A DNA stretch of 58,454 nt from Streptomyces sp. NRRL F-5123 (GCF_000721495.1 NZ_JOHY01000046.1:1-58454), one strand, 5' to 3'. Shown: positions 1 to 8,653, counted from the stretch's first letter. Numbers and translations: made by a program. The notes: generated by a model from the sequence alone, not told the origin.

Positions 1-60
1 GAAGACGGCATACGAGATTTCTGCCTGTCTCGTGGGCTCGGAGATGTGTATAAGAGACAG
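1..60 (+). other. Illumina Nextera i7 adapter (not genomic)
   Basis: Bases 1-18 are the 3' part of the P7 flow-cell oligo, 19-26 (TTCTGCCT) are an 8-base i7 index, and 27-60 are the complete Nextera read-2/transposon end finishing in AGATGTGTATAAGAGACAG. The match to the known library oligo is exact over all 60 bases. Conceptual translation gives the familiar artefact peptides MCIRDR and MYKRQ. The true contig end is base 61 and no gene call should enter this stretch. Confidence 0.98.
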
Positions 61-436
61 GGTGGTGGGTGGGCGGGCAGCTGGACGTGCTGGGCTGCGG
101 CCACCCCGTGTCCGGCTGACTCGGGTGATCCGTCGTGGGCTGCTGGCTGGGCCACCCCGTGTCCGGCTGACTCGGGTGGTCCGTCGTGGGCTGCTGGGTG
201 GGCCCGTGCGTGTCGGGGGGGCCGGGCCAGTCGTCGGTGGGCTGCGTGGGGCCGTGACTGGCGGACGGCAACCCGTCGCCCGTCGGGTCCCCGCCTGAGG
301 CGGAAGCGGAGGCGGGGAGCAGCAGGCCGGCCGCGGCGATGACTCCCGCGACGACGACAGCCGAGGAGGCCGCGACCGCGCGGAACGTCCTACGCCGGCG
401 CGGCTCGGCGGGAGGATGCGTCTGCTGGTGATCCAT
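61..436 (-). CDS. Secreted Pro/Thr-rich protein, N-terminal part only
   Basis: A reading frame opens at ATG 436 and runs leftwards without a stop to the adapter junction, so the gene is cut by the contig end (about 125 residues seen). It starts with a charged stretch (MDHQQTHPPAEPRRRRTF), then a hydrophobic Ala/Val/Leu segment at about residues 19-42 ending in an ASASA-like signal peptidase site. The rest is a Pro/Thr/Ser/Asp/Gly linker holding two 17-residue repeats. This is the layout of a secreted actinobacterial protein whose functional domain would lie in the missing part. No enzyme domain is visible, so no function is assigned. The upstream Shine-Dalgarno sequence is weak. Confidence 0.6.
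101..202. repeat. 51-bp tandem repeat, two copies, in the truncated secreted gene
   Basis: Units at 101-151 and 152-202 differ at only a few bases (for example TGATCC versus TGGTCC). 51 bp is 17 codons, so the repeat stays in frame and gives two copies of a PTTDHPSQPDTGW-type linker. Confidence 0.85.
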
Positions 437-720
437 GACCGCAGAAAACATCAAATAGGAAAAATACGGAGGTAAGGCACGAGTAAGGACGCCACAGATT
501 CGCACGGATGGCGCTCAGACCCCATCCCGGGCCCCACCCCGGCTCCCGTTCCAGGCCCTGCACGGACCGTCACTCCCCCGCCCTCACCCCCCGCGCCGAC
601 CCCCGCTCACCGCCCCTCACCCCCTCCCCGTCCGCGGGGTGACCGCGGACACCCTGTCGTTGCGCCCGTCCGGCGTACAATTTTTCGTTCGCCCCATCCC
701 GGCAGCCCGGAGGTACCCGC
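437..720. promoter_or_regulatory. Intergenic region with divergent promoters; candidate XPB promoter and RBS
   Basis: Both neighbours are transcribed away from this gap. Near 447-485 it holds an AT-rich stretch that may serve the leftward gene. For the rightward helicase gene the best candidate -10 is TACAAT at 676-681. No good -35 lies 17 bases upstream (CCTGTC at 653-658). A strong Shine-Dalgarno GGAGG lies about 9 bases before the GTG at 721. The middle (about 520-640) is C-rich and shows nothing recognisable. Confidence 0.45.
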
Positions 721-2373
721 GTGTCCTGCCTGATCGTCCAGAGCGACAAGACCCTCCTGCTGGAGGTCGACCACGAGCTGGCCGACGCCTGCCGGCGGGC
801 CATCGCCCCCTTCGCCGAGCTGGAGCGAGCGCCCGAGCACATCCACACCTACCGGCTCACCCCGCTCGGCCTGTGGAACGCCCGGGCCGCCGGGCACGAC
901 GCCGAGCAGGTGGTGGACGCGCTGGTCGAGTACAGCCGCTACCCCGTGCCGCACGCCCTGCTCGTCGATGTCGCCGAGACGATGGACCGCTACGGGCGGC
1001 TGCGGCTCAGCAAGCACCCCGCGCACGGGCTCGTGCTGACCACCACCGACCGCCCCGTCCTGGAGGAGATCCTCCGGTCCAAGCGCGTCCAGCCGCTCGT
1101 CGGCGCGCGGATCGACGAGGACACCGTGCTCGTCCACCCCTCCGAGCGCGGCCAGATCAAGCAGGTGCTGCTCAAGCTGGGCTGGCCGGCCGAGGACTTC
1201 GCCGGATACGTGGACGGCGAGGCGCACCCGATCCACCTCGACGAGGAGGGCTGGGGGCTGCGGCCCTACCAGAAGCAGGCCGTGGAGGGCTTCTGGCACG
1301 GCGGCTCGGGCGTGGTCGTGCTGCCGTGCGGCGCGGGCAAGACGCTGGTCGGCGCGGGCGCGATGGCCGAGGCGAAGGCGACCACCCTGATTCTGGTCAC
1401 CAACACCGTGTCGGCGCGGCAGTGGAAACACGAGCTGATCCGGCGCACCTCGCTCACCGAGGACGAGATCGGCGAGTACAGCGGTACGCGCAAGGAGATC
1501 CGGCCCGTCACCATCGCGACCTACCAGGTCCTGACGACCAAGCGGAAGGGCATCTACCCGCACCTGGAGCTCTTCGACTCCCGGGACTGGGGTCTGATCA
1601 TCTACGACGAGGTCCATCTCCTTCCTGCTCCGGTCTTCAAGTTCACCGCCGACCTCCAGGCGCGCCGCCGCCTCGGGCTGACCGCGACACTCGTCCGGGA
1701 GGACGGCCGCGAGTCTGACGTCTTCTCGCTCATCGGCCCCAAGCGCTTCGACGCCCCCTGGAAGGAGATCGAGGCGCAGGGCTACATCGCGCCCGCCGAC
1801 TGTGTCGAGGTGCGGGTCAACCTCACCGATGCGGAACGGCTGGCCTATGCCACCGCCGAGGCCGAGGAGAAATACCGCTACTGCGCGACGACGGCGACCA
1901 AGCGCAAGGTCACCGAGGCGCTGGTGCGCAAGCACGCCGGCCAGCAGACCCTGGTCATCGGGCAGTACATCGACCAGCTCGACGAACTGGGCGAGCACCT
2001 GGGCGCCCCGGTGATCAAGGGTGAGACGTCGAACGCGCAGCGCGAGAAGCTCTTCGAGGCCTTCCGGCAGGGCGAGCTGTCGGTGCTGGTCGTGTCGAAG
2101 GTGGCCAACTTCTCCATCGACCTGCCCGAGGCGACGGTCGCCATCCAGGTCTCCGGTACCTTCGGCTCCCGCCAGGAGGAGGCGCAGCGGCTGGGACGGG
2201 TGCTGCGGCCCAAGGCGGACGGTCACGAGGCCCGCTTCTACTCGGTCGTGGCGCGGGACACCATCGACCAGGACTTCGCGGCCCACCGCCAGCGCTTCCT
2301 GGCCGAGCAGGGCTACGCCTACCGGATCGTCGACGCGGACGACCTGCTCACGGGCGCGGGCGAGGACGTCTGA
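721..2373 (+). CDS. DNA repair helicase XPB (SF2)
   Basis: 550 residues, the usual size of actinobacterial XPB. A helicase-associated N-terminal region (about 1-170) precedes the RecA-like domain 1, with Walker A PCGAGKT near residues 202-208 and a DEVH box (IIYDEVHLL) near 295-298. Domain 2 spans about 380-530 and carries motif VI (QEEAQRLGRVLRP). The family is a 3'-5' DNA translocase related to eukaryotic TFIIH XPB. Its bacterial role is presumed to be DNA repair but is poorly defined. Start is GTG 721, behind GGAGG. It is monocistronic and convergent with the small gene at 2396. Confidence 0.93.
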   Translation: MSCLIVQSDKTLLLEVDHELADACRRAIAPFAELERAPEHIHTYRLTPLGLWNARAAGHDAEQVVDALVEYSRYPVPHALLVDVAETMDRYGRLRLSKHPAHGLVLTTTDRPVLEEILRSKRVQPLVGARIDEDTVLVHPSERGQIKQVLLKLGWPAEDFAGYVDGEAHPIHLDEEGWGLRPYQKQAVEGFWHGGSGVVVLPCGAGKTLVGAGAMAEAKATTLILVTNTVSARQWKHELIRRTSLTEDEIGEYSGTRKEIRPVTIATYQVLTTKRKGIYPHLELFDSRDWGLIIYDEVHLLPAPVFKFTADLQARRRLGLTATLVREDGRESDVFSLIGPKRFDAPWKEIEAQGYIAPADCVEVRVNLTDAERLAYATAEAEEKYRYCATTATKRKVTEALVRKHAGQQTLVIGQYIDQLDELGEHLGAPVIKGETSNAQREKLFEAFRQGELSVLVVSKVANFSIDLPEATVAIQVSGTFGSRQEEAQRLGRVLRPKADGHEARFYSVVARDTIDQDFAAHRQRFLAEQGYAYRIVDADDLLTGAGEDV

Positions 2374-2395
2374 GAGCGTCCAGGGCCTGCGGGGC

Positions 2396-2572
2396 TCAGC
2401 GCTTGCCGCCGGTGCCGAGCACCACCACCTCCACCGCCGCGACGGCGTACACGCGTATCGCGCGCAGGGCGTCGCCCAGGCGGTGGCGGGGGTGGTCGGG
2501 GCGGGAGTCGGGCATGGTCGCACCGTGCGCGAGCTGCGGCGCGGGGGCTGGGGTGAGCGTCGAGGAGGCCAT
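2396..2572 (-). CDS. Small conserved hypothetical protein (58 aa)
   Basis: The frame from ATG 2572 gives a short protein: polar N-terminus, then HPRHRLGDALRAIRVYAV, a hydrophobic segment and a basic end (GTGGKR). I recognise the type as a short protein found near XPB in Streptomyces, but no function is known to me. A longer frame would start at 2644. I prefer 2572 because similarity to actinobacterial small proteins begins with MASSTLTPA and the region upstream is atypical. It converges on the XPB gene with a 22-bp gap. Confidence 0.6.
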   Translation of the reverse strand: MASSTLTPAPAPQLAHGATMPDSRPDHPRHRLGDALRAIRVYAVAAVEVVVLGTGGKR

Positions 2573-2690
2573 GTCCCCACGGTACGAAATCCGGCATTCG
2601 CCCCACGTCGGGCTGGGGATGTAATTCTCTCGCCCGGTGATCATCCCCCGGGTGGACCCGCACCCCCTACCCGGATATCAGGGTCACCCC

Positions 2691-2726
2691 GAGACCGTCC
2701 GCCCCCGGTCGGAGGCGGACGGTCTC
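2691..2726 (-). terminator. Hairpin terminator after the kinase gene
   Basis: Perfect 13-bp arms, GAGACCGTCCGCC at 2691-2703 and its complement at 2714-2726, with a 10-base loop. It overlaps the kinase stop codon at 2725-2727. There is no clear T tract, as is common in streptomycetes. Confidence 0.75.
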
Positions 2727-5088
2727 AGTCGAGCTTCCACAGCGCCAGGCAGTAGTCCAGCGGCTCCGCCAGGTAGTCGGCGCGCGGGCTGAAGGACACG
2801 CTGTCGGGAGCCGTGGAGTCGGTCATCGCGGCGCTCAGCGTGTCGGTCGCCCCGTCCGTCGTGCTGTCGAAGGCGTGGACGAGGCTCCAGTCCGCCGTCG
2901 CGAGCACCTGCGCCGAGCCGCCGATCTGCGCGACGGCCAGGTACTTGCCGTCGCGGCTGAAAGCGACGCTGCTGACCCAGTACGGATCGCACGGCACGGT
3001 TTCCAGCGCCTTGCGGGTGTCGGGGCGCCACAGCCGTACCTCGCCGTACGCGCCCACCGCCAGGATCTTGCCGTTCGGGCTCACCGCCAGGTCCGACAGG
3101 CCCTCGCGCGGGCCGCGTACGGTGGCGGCGATCCGCTGCCCGCGCAGGTCGCAGAAGTGCAGCTTGCCGACCGACGTGGACGCCACGACCGTCCGGCCGT
3201 CCGCCGTGAAGGCCATGCCCTGGAGATCGCTCTCCGCCTCGTACTCCGCCTCGCTGTCCTGCGGCCACGCCACCTTGGCGGTCCTGCGCCGGGAGGCGAC
3301 GTCCCACACCGTGATCGTGCGGGTGGCGCCCAGCGCCAGGGATTTGCCGTCCCGGCTGAAGACCAGGGCGTACGTGGACGCCGCCCGCCGCTGGCCCGGG
3401 TCGCCGTGCAGTGTGGCGACACTCTTGCGGGACGCGACATCCCACAGGGTGACCGCCGCGTTCTCGTTGACGCTCGCGAGCAGCTTGCCGTCGGGGCTGA
3501 ACGCGACGTCGCCGGTGCTGTTGAAGACCGAGCCGTCGACCGGCTGCGCGAGGACCGTATCGATCTGCAGGCTGGGCACCCGGCGCAGCACCACGCCGCC
3601 GTCCATGTCCCCCACCGCGACGAGCCTGCCGTCCCGGCTGATCTCGGCGGCGGTCAGCATCGACGTCTTCTCGGACAGGACGTACGCCGCCGTCTCCTCC
3701 CCCGCCGGCAGCGGGGACGGCGGCGCGGTCGGCGTCGGGCTCGCCGCCGTCGAGGGCGGCGCGGTCGACGGAGACGGTGACGGGGGCCGGGACGCGGTCC
3801 GGGTCGGCGGTGCGCCGGAGGCCTTGCCGTCGCCGCCGCCGGAACCGCCGTTCAGCGCGAGCGGGACGCCCACGGCGGCGCCGATGCCGGCGACACCCAG
3901 GGCGCCGAGCACGAGCGCCCGCCGGCTCGGGCCCCGCCCGGCGGCTCCGTCCGCCGGTGCGTTTGCGGCTCCGTCAGCCGGTACGTCCTCCGCTGCGTCC
4001 GCCGGTACCTCGGCGGGCGGTCCTTCGGCGGGCGGTACGGACCCGGGCACGGATGCGGATGCGGATGCGGCAGGCGGTACGGGCGGCTCCGGCGGTACGC
4101 GCGGCGGTACGGCCGGGGCGGCGGTCTGCGTCGGCAGGCCCGCCACGTCGGGGGCCGGTACTCCCCCCGCCTCCCCCGCCGGGCCCGGCTCCGTACCGCC
4201 GAGCGCCCGCTCGATCTCCGCCTCCTGCGCGCCGATCAGCTCGTGCACGGCCGCCGGCCAGGGGCGGGTGGCGGGCGGGACGTGGCCGACGCGGGCCAGG
4301 ATCTCCGCCGGGGCGGGCCTGGCGGCCGGGTCCTTGGCGAGGCAGTCCCGCACCAGGCCGCGCAACTCCTCCGGCAGTCCGCTGAGTTCGGGCTCGCCGT
4401 GCACCACGTCGTAGAGCGTGAGCAGCGCGGACGTACCCGTGAACGGGCTGCGCCCCGTGCAGGCGTACGCCACGACCGAGCCGAGTGAGAAGACGTCGGC
4501 TGCCGGGGTGAGGGCGCGTCCCTCGGCCTGCTCCGGCGACATGAAGGCGGGCGAGCCGACCACCATGCCGGTGCGGGTGATCTCGGTGCCGCCCTCGCTG
4601 TCCGTCGCCCGCGCGATGCCGAAGTCGATGACGCGCGGGCCGTCCGCGGCCAGCAGCACGTTGGACGGTTTCAGGTCGCGGTGGATCAGCCCCGCCCGGT
4701 GGACCTCGCCGAGCGCCGCCGCGAGGCCCGCCGCCAGCCGTACGGCCGCGGGCGGCGGCAGCGGGCCCGCGCGCTCGACGACCTCCCGCAGCGCGGGGCC
4801 CGGCACGAAAACGGAGGCAAGCCACGGGGTGGGGGCGTCGGCGTCCGCGTCCAGGACGGCGGCGGTGTACGCGCCCGACACCCGGCGGGACGCGGTCACC
4901 TCGCGGCGGAAGCGGTCGCGGAAGCCGGGCTCGTGCACGAGTTGCTCGTGCACGAGCTTGACCGCGACCAGGCGGCCGTCCGGCGAGACGGCGAGCAGGA
5001 CGCGGCCCATGCCGCCTTGGCCGATGGCGGCGACCGGCCGGTACGGACCCGTTTGCGCGGGTCGGCCCGGCTCCCCCAGGAACTCCAT
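2725..5088 (-). CDS. Membrane Ser/Thr protein kinase with C-terminal WD40 propeller
   Basis: 787 residues. The kinase domain (about 15-270) has the glycine loop GQGGMGRV (23-30), the ATP lysine K44, the catalytic loop HRDLKPSN (136-143) and DFG (155-157). A long Pro/Ala/Val linker follows, then one membrane segment (LVLGALGVAGIGAAVGVPL) near 385-407 and a Ser/Pro/Thr-rich stalk. From about 450 to the end come WD40-type repeats with recurring SxDGK and VTLWDVASRK motifs. Topology puts the kinase inside and the propeller outside, as in PkwA-like kinases, so the propeller may sense a wall or extracellular ligand. Downstream targets cannot be told from the neighbours. Confidence 0.9.
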   Translation of the reverse strand: MEFLGEPGRPAQTGPYRPVAAIGQGGMGRVLLAVSPDGRLVAVKLVHEQLVHEPGFRDRFRREVTASRRVSGAYTAAVLDADADAPTPWLASVFVPGPALREVVERAGPLPPPAAVRLAAGLAAALGEVHRAGLIHRDLKPSNVLLAADGPRVIDFGIARATDSEGGTEITRTGMVVGSPAFMSPEQAEGRALTPAADVFSLGSVVAYACTGRSPFTGTSALLTLYDVVHGEPELSGLPEELRGLVRDCLAKDPAARPAPAEILARVGHVPPATRPWPAAVHELIGAQEAEIERALGGTEPGPAGEAGGVPAPDVAGLPTQTAAPAVPPRVPPEPPVPPAASASASVPGSVPPAEGPPAEVPADAAEDVPADGAANAPADGAAGRGPSRRALVLGALGVAGIGAAVGVPLALNGGSGGGDGKASGAPPTRTASRPPSPSPSTAPPSTAASPTPTAPPSPLPAGEETAAYVLSEKTSMLTAAEISRDGRLVAVGDMDGGVVLRRVPSLQIDTVLAQPVDGSVFNSTGDVAFSPDGKLLASVNENAAVTLWDVASRKSVATLHGDPGQRRAASTYALVFSRDGKSLALGATRTITVWDVASRRRTAKVAWPQDSEAEYEAESDLQGMAFTADGRTVVASTSVGKLHFCDLRGQRIAATVRGPREGLSDLAVSPNGKILAVGAYGEVRLWRPDTRKALETVPCDPYWVSSVAFSRDGKYLAVAQIGGSAQVLATADWSLVHAFDSTTDGATDTLSAAMTDSTAPDSVSFSPRADYLAEPLDYCLALWKLD

Positions 5089-5455
5089 GCGGACCTTTCC
5101 GGTTCGGGGCGCGTTCGGCGATCAGTTGATCGCGGGAGGCGCGGTGCGTGCAAGCTCTTCACGAAGTCCCCCGCACCCCGCGTGCGGCTGCCGTTGCGCG
5201 ACGGGCCGGGGCTCGCGCCGTCACGCGCGATCTTCCGCCGGTGCGAGCCCGTCACGCGGTACTCCCCCGAGCTCCCCCCGGGAAGTGCCCGCGCGCGCTC
5301 CTTCGTGCTCCGGGCCGCCCCTTGCGGTGGGTACCGCGGCTGTCCCACTGTCGTGGTGGCTCGCGCAGTTCTCCCGCTCCTCCGGGCGTTGCCCCTCGGC
5401 GCCACGGGGGACCCGGGGGTCGCGTGGGGCGGGGGCATGTGGCAACCTTGGTCAT
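5089..5455. repeat. Kinase-cutC intergenic gap with degenerate copy of the multicopy intergenic repeat
   Basis: The part from about 5310 to 5430 resembles the first third of the repeat family seen intact near 36.0 and 58.3 kb: CCTTGCGGTGG..., then TGGCTCGCGCAGTTCTCCC, then a C-rich hairpin-like stretch. The remainder (5089-5300) must hold the kinase promoter on the minus strand, but no clear -35/-10 pair is visible. No convincing gene lies here. Confidence 0.5.
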
Positions 5456-6166
5456 ATGTCTAGACCAATCTTCGAGGTAATCGCCCTCGGACCCGATGAC
5501 GCCGTTTCGGCACAGGCCGGCGGCGCCGACCGGCTCGAACTGGTCACGGACATGGCCGCCGACGGCCTGACCCCGTCACGGGAGACGTTCGGGGCGATTC
5601 GCGCCGCCGTCGACATCCCGCTGCGGGTGATGCTGCGGCTCACGGACGGGTTCAGCGCGGGCGGGACCCGGCAGCTGGACGAGCTGTGCGAAGCGGCGCA
5701 GGGGCTGCGGGCGGAGGGCGCCGAGGAGTTCGTGCTCGGCTTCCTCGACGGGAGCGGGGCCGCGGACCTGGAGGCCGTGCACGCGCTGGTCGACGTGCTC
5801 GACGGGTGCCGCTGGACCTTCCACCGGGCGATCGACCGGGCCGCCGACCGCGACGCCGTACGGCTGCAGCTCGCGGGGCTGCCCGGCCTCGACACGTACC
5901 TGACGGCCGGGTCCGCGAAGGGCGTCGGCGACGGGATGGACGTGCTGTGCGCCGAGGCCGCGCGCGGCGGCGAGCCCGGCTACGAGCCGCGGCTCCTGGT
6001 GGGCGGCGGGCTGCTGCTGGAGCACGTCCCCGAACTGCGCGCGGCGGGCCTCGACGGCTTCCACGTCGGCGGTGCGGTACGGGCCGGCGGGTGGTCCGGC
6101 GCGGTCGACCCGTCCGCCGTCCGGACCTGGCGCGAGGTGCTGGACGCCCCCGTCGCCGTGGGCTGA
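5456..6166 (+). CDS. cutC: CutC-family copper homeostasis protein
   Basis: 236 residues from ATG 5456. The TIM-barrel signature is clear: FEVIALGPDDAVSAQAGGAD and RLELVTDMAADGLTPS at the start, VMLRLTDGFSAGG, FVLGFLDGSG, TFHRAIDRAADRDA and the C-terminal LLVGGGLLLEHVPEL/FHVGGAVR. Family members are linked to copper tolerance, but the biochemical role is unsettled. Length is normal (about 240). Frames open further upstream (to 4418), but homology begins at 5456. Monocistronic; a short tandem repeat follows it. Confidence 0.9.
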   Translation: MSRPIFEVIALGPDDAVSAQAGGADRLELVTDMAADGLTPSRETFGAIRAAVDIPLRVMLRLTDGFSAGGTRQLDELCEAAQGLRAEGAEEFVLGFLDGSGAADLEAVHALVDVLDGCRWTFHRAIDRAADRDAVRLQLAGLPGLDTYLTAGSAKGVGDGMDVLCAEAARGGEPGYEPRLLVGGGLLLEHVPELRAAGLDGFHVGGAVRAGGWSGAVDPSAVRTWREVLDAPVAVG

Positions 6167-6275
6167 AGCGCCCGCCGCGCGGGCTGAACCGGCCCGCCGC
6201 CGCCGGCCGAACCACCCGCCGCGCGGGCCGAACCACCCGTCGGCGCCGGCCGAACCACCCGCCGCCGCACCCGCG
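6167..6275. repeat. Degenerate ~22-bp tandem repeats after cutC
   Basis: About four to five units of 21-23 bp, each a G/C run such as CCGCCGCGCGGGC closed by CGAACC or TGAACC, lie between the convergent cutC and helicase genes. Each unit contains a small G/C palindrome (CCGCGCGG, GCGCCGGC), so the array could act as a transcription stop. Confidence 0.65.
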
Positions 6276-6276
6276 T

Positions 6277-8376
6277 TCAGGACGCCAGCGCCGCCGGCAG
6301 GGGCTCCGCGTGGAGGACCGTGAGACCGGACACCGCGCGGGTCAGCGCCACGTACAGGCGGCGCAGGCCGGTGCGCGGGTCGGGCTCGGCGGCGACGACG
6401 GCGGCAGGTTCGGCGAGGACGACGTAGTCGTATTCGAGGCCCTTCGCGAGGGACGCCGGGACGAGGGTGAGGCGGGCGTCCGCCGAGGTCTCGTCCCCCG
6501 GGGCGAGGAAGGGCAGTCCGGCCGCGGTGAGCGCGGCGGCGAGGGCCGGGATGCCGGGGTCCGCGGCGATCAGGCCGACGGAGCCCTCGTGCTCCAGCGC
6601 CGTCCCGCACGCGGCGAGCACCGCCGTCTCCAACTCCCCCTCCGCCACCGCCCGTACGGCGAAGTCGCCGCCCGCCTCGCGGACGGACGTCGCCGGGGCG
6701 AGGTCCGGCGCGATCTGCGGCAGCAGCCGGGACGCGTAGCCGATGACCTCGCGCGGCACGCGGAAGCCGCGCGTCAACTCCTCGATCCTGGCCTCGGGTT
6801 TGCCGAAGTGCCGCAGCGCCTCCGCCCAACTGGCCGTCGCCCAGGGGGTGGTGCCCTGCGCGATGTCGCCGAGCACGGTCGCGGAGCCGGTCGAGCAGCG
6901 CCGGCCCACCGCGCGGTACTGCATCGGTGAGAGATCCTGCGCCTCGTCCAGCACCACGTGCCCGAGCGACGGCGTGCGCTGCACCAGGTCCCGCGCCTCG
7001 TCGACGAGCACGGCGTCGGCCGCCGACCACTTCGCCGACGCGAGCCCGCGCGCGGGCTTGGCCCACAGGACGGTCCGCTGCTCCTCCGGGTCGAGGATGC
7101 CGTCGGCCGCCCGGGCGAGGAACTCCGCGTCGGACAGCAGCCGCAGCACCAGCTTCGCCGGGTCCACCGGCGGCCAGCACTCCTTGACGGCCGCCTTGAC
7201 CGCGGAGTTGCGGGCCACCGCGTCCTGCACGCGGTCGTCGGGGGCCTCCCCGGCACGCTCCATCTGGACGAGCACGGCGTGCGCGATGCGCTGCGGCAGC
7301 GCGTCGTGCGCGGCTCCGTAGCGGATGTCGCGCCCGGCCAGCTCGCGGACGATCTCCTCCAGTTCGTACACGGGCACGCGCCAGCGGCGGGAGCCGCGGA
7401 CGACCACGACCGGCTCCCGCGGCATCCGGATCCCCGAACGCACCGCGCGCCGCAGCACCTCCGCCATCCGGGCGTCCCCCTTGAGGCGGGCGGCCTCCGC
7501 CGAGTCCGCGCCGCGCACCGGCACATGGGCGACCAGCGAGTCCACCGTGGCCTGCTTGACGTGGAGTTCGCCCAGCGCCGGGAGCACCTGCTCGATGTAG
7601 CGCAGGAAGGACGCGTTCGGGCCGATCACCAGCGTGCCCGCGCGGGCGAGGCGCTCCCGGTGCGCGTAGAGCAGGTACGCGACGCGGTGCAGGCCCACGG
7701 CCGTCTTGCCGGTACCCGGCGCCCCCTGCACGCACACCGTGCCGGTGACCCCGGCGCGCACGATCTCGTCCTGCTCCGGCTGGATCGTCGCGACGATGTC
7801 GCGCATCGGGCCGACACGCGGCCGCTCGATCTCGGTCTGGAGCAGCTTGCTCGCGGTGTCCGCCTCGCCGGGGTCGGTGAGGTGCTCGTCCTCGTACGCG
7901 GTCAGCTCCCCGCCGGTGTAACCGAACCGGCGGCGCAGCCGGACGTCCATCGGCTCGGCGCGCGAGGCGCGGTAGAAGGGCTGGGAGACCGGTGCGCGCC
8001 AGTCGATCACCATCGGGTCGCCGACCGCGTCGTGGACGTGCCGCCGCCCGATGTAGAAGCTCTCGCCCTCCGCGCCCTCGGCCGCTTCCGCGCCCGGCGC
8101 GTGGCCGTAGTCGAGCCGGCCGAAGAAGAGGGGGGTGTCGGCGAGGTCGGCGAGCGCGACGATGCGGGCCGCGTGCGCGGCGGCCAGCACCTTGGCGTCC
8201 ACCCAGTTGCCGCTGACGTCGCTGATGTCCATCGCCTCGACGTCCGCGCGCATCGCCCGCAGCGCGGCGCGCGAGTCGGCGAGGTGGTCGCGCTCACGGC
8301 GCAGCGGGTCGCTTCCCGCGGGGGCGCCGGCGGGGGTGGGGCTGCTGTGGTCCTGGCTCTGGGCGTGCGAGGGCAC
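6277..8376 (-). CDS. helR: HelD/HelR-type RNA polymerase recycling ATPase
   Basis: 699 residues from GTG 8376, behind GGAGG. It is a UvrD-like SF1 protein with an N-terminal antiparallel helical arm (LRRERDHLADSRAALRAM), an insertion before the ATPase core (RRHVHDAVGDPMVIDWRAP), Walker A GAPGTGKTAVG near residue 220 and motif II VVLDEAQDLSPMQ. The C-terminal motifs (LTRGFRVPREVIGYASRLL, GLEYDYVVLAEP, LYVALTRAV) follow. HelD/HelR proteins pry RNA polymerase off DNA, and HelR types displace rifamycins. I favour HelR over HelD on overall resemblance, but the discriminating loop cannot be judged by eye. No rifamycin-associated element is seen upstream. Confidence 0.8.
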   Translation of the reverse strand: MPSHAQSQDHSSPTPAGAPAGSDPLRRERDHLADSRAALRAMRADVEAMDISDVSGNWVDAKVLAAAHAARIVALADLADTPLFFGRLDYGHAPGAEAAEGAEGESFYIGRRHVHDAVGDPMVIDWRAPVSQPFYRASRAEPMDVRLRRRFGYTGGELTAYEDEHLTDPGEADTASKLLQTEIERPRVGPMRDIVATIQPEQDEIVRAGVTGTVCVQGAPGTGKTAVGLHRVAYLLYAHRERLARAGTLVIGPNASFLRYIEQVLPALGELHVKQATVDSLVAHVPVRGADSAEAARLKGDARMAEVLRRAVRSGIRMPREPVVVVRGSRRWRVPVYELEEIVRELAGRDIRYGAAHDALPQRIAHAVLVQMERAGEAPDDRVQDAVARNSAVKAAVKECWPPVDPAKLVLRLLSDAEFLARAADGILDPEEQRTVLWAKPARGLASAKWSAADAVLVDEARDLVQRTPSLGHVVLDEAQDLSPMQYRAVGRRCSTGSATVLGDIAQGTTPWATASWAEALRHFGKPEARIEELTRGFRVPREVIGYASRLLPQIAPDLAPATSVREAGGDFAVRAVAEGELETAVLAACGTALEHEGSVGLIAADPGIPALAAALTAAGLPFLAPGDETSADARLTLVPASLAKGLEYDYVVLAEPAAVVAAEPDPRTGLRRLYVALTRAVSGLTVLHAEPLPAALAS

Positions 8377-8653
8377 GGGTGCCTCCGGCGGTCGGGGCGG
8401 GTACGTGAGGAGGCCGGCCGGTTTCCGTCCGGGCGGCGGCGCTCCCGTCCGGGAGGCGGCAAGACCGGCGATCCTACGCCTCCGGCGCGGGGGAGGCGAA
8501 TACGTTTTTGCCCCGGAGCCGACTCGCGTCCGCCGGGGTGCCTCTTGCGGTCCGTGGCGGGACCTTCTCGCCGTCGAGGCCGGTCACGCTGTTCTCCCCC
8601 GGGCCCCGACGGGAGGTGCCCCACGCACCCCTGGCTGTCCCCGGCGGGGCGGA
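8377..8653. repeat. Intergenic region with degenerate copy of the multicopy repeat
   Basis: From about 8537 to 8653 the order GTGCCTCTTGCGGT, TTCTCCCCC, GGGAGGTGCCCCACGC, CCCCTGG and CCCCGGCGGGGC follows the intact copy at 58.27 kb with many substitutions. The helicase RBS and promoter must lie at its left end (8377-8480). Confidence 0.5.

Noticed and set aside
1..342. Forward frames starting in the adapter (MGSEMCIRDR..., MYKRQ...)
   Set aside because: Their starts are adapter sequence and the rest is antisense to the truncated secreted gene.
655..681. PafBC-type DNA-damage promoter before the XPB gene (TGTCGTT ... TACAAT)
   Set aside because: Spacing between TGTC and the -10 box is about 6 bases too long for the TGTCRGT-N8-TANNNT pattern.
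8377..8480. Rifamycin-associated element upstream of the HelR-like gene
   Set aside because: No clear 19-bp inverted repeat of the expected type was found; only general G/C repeats.
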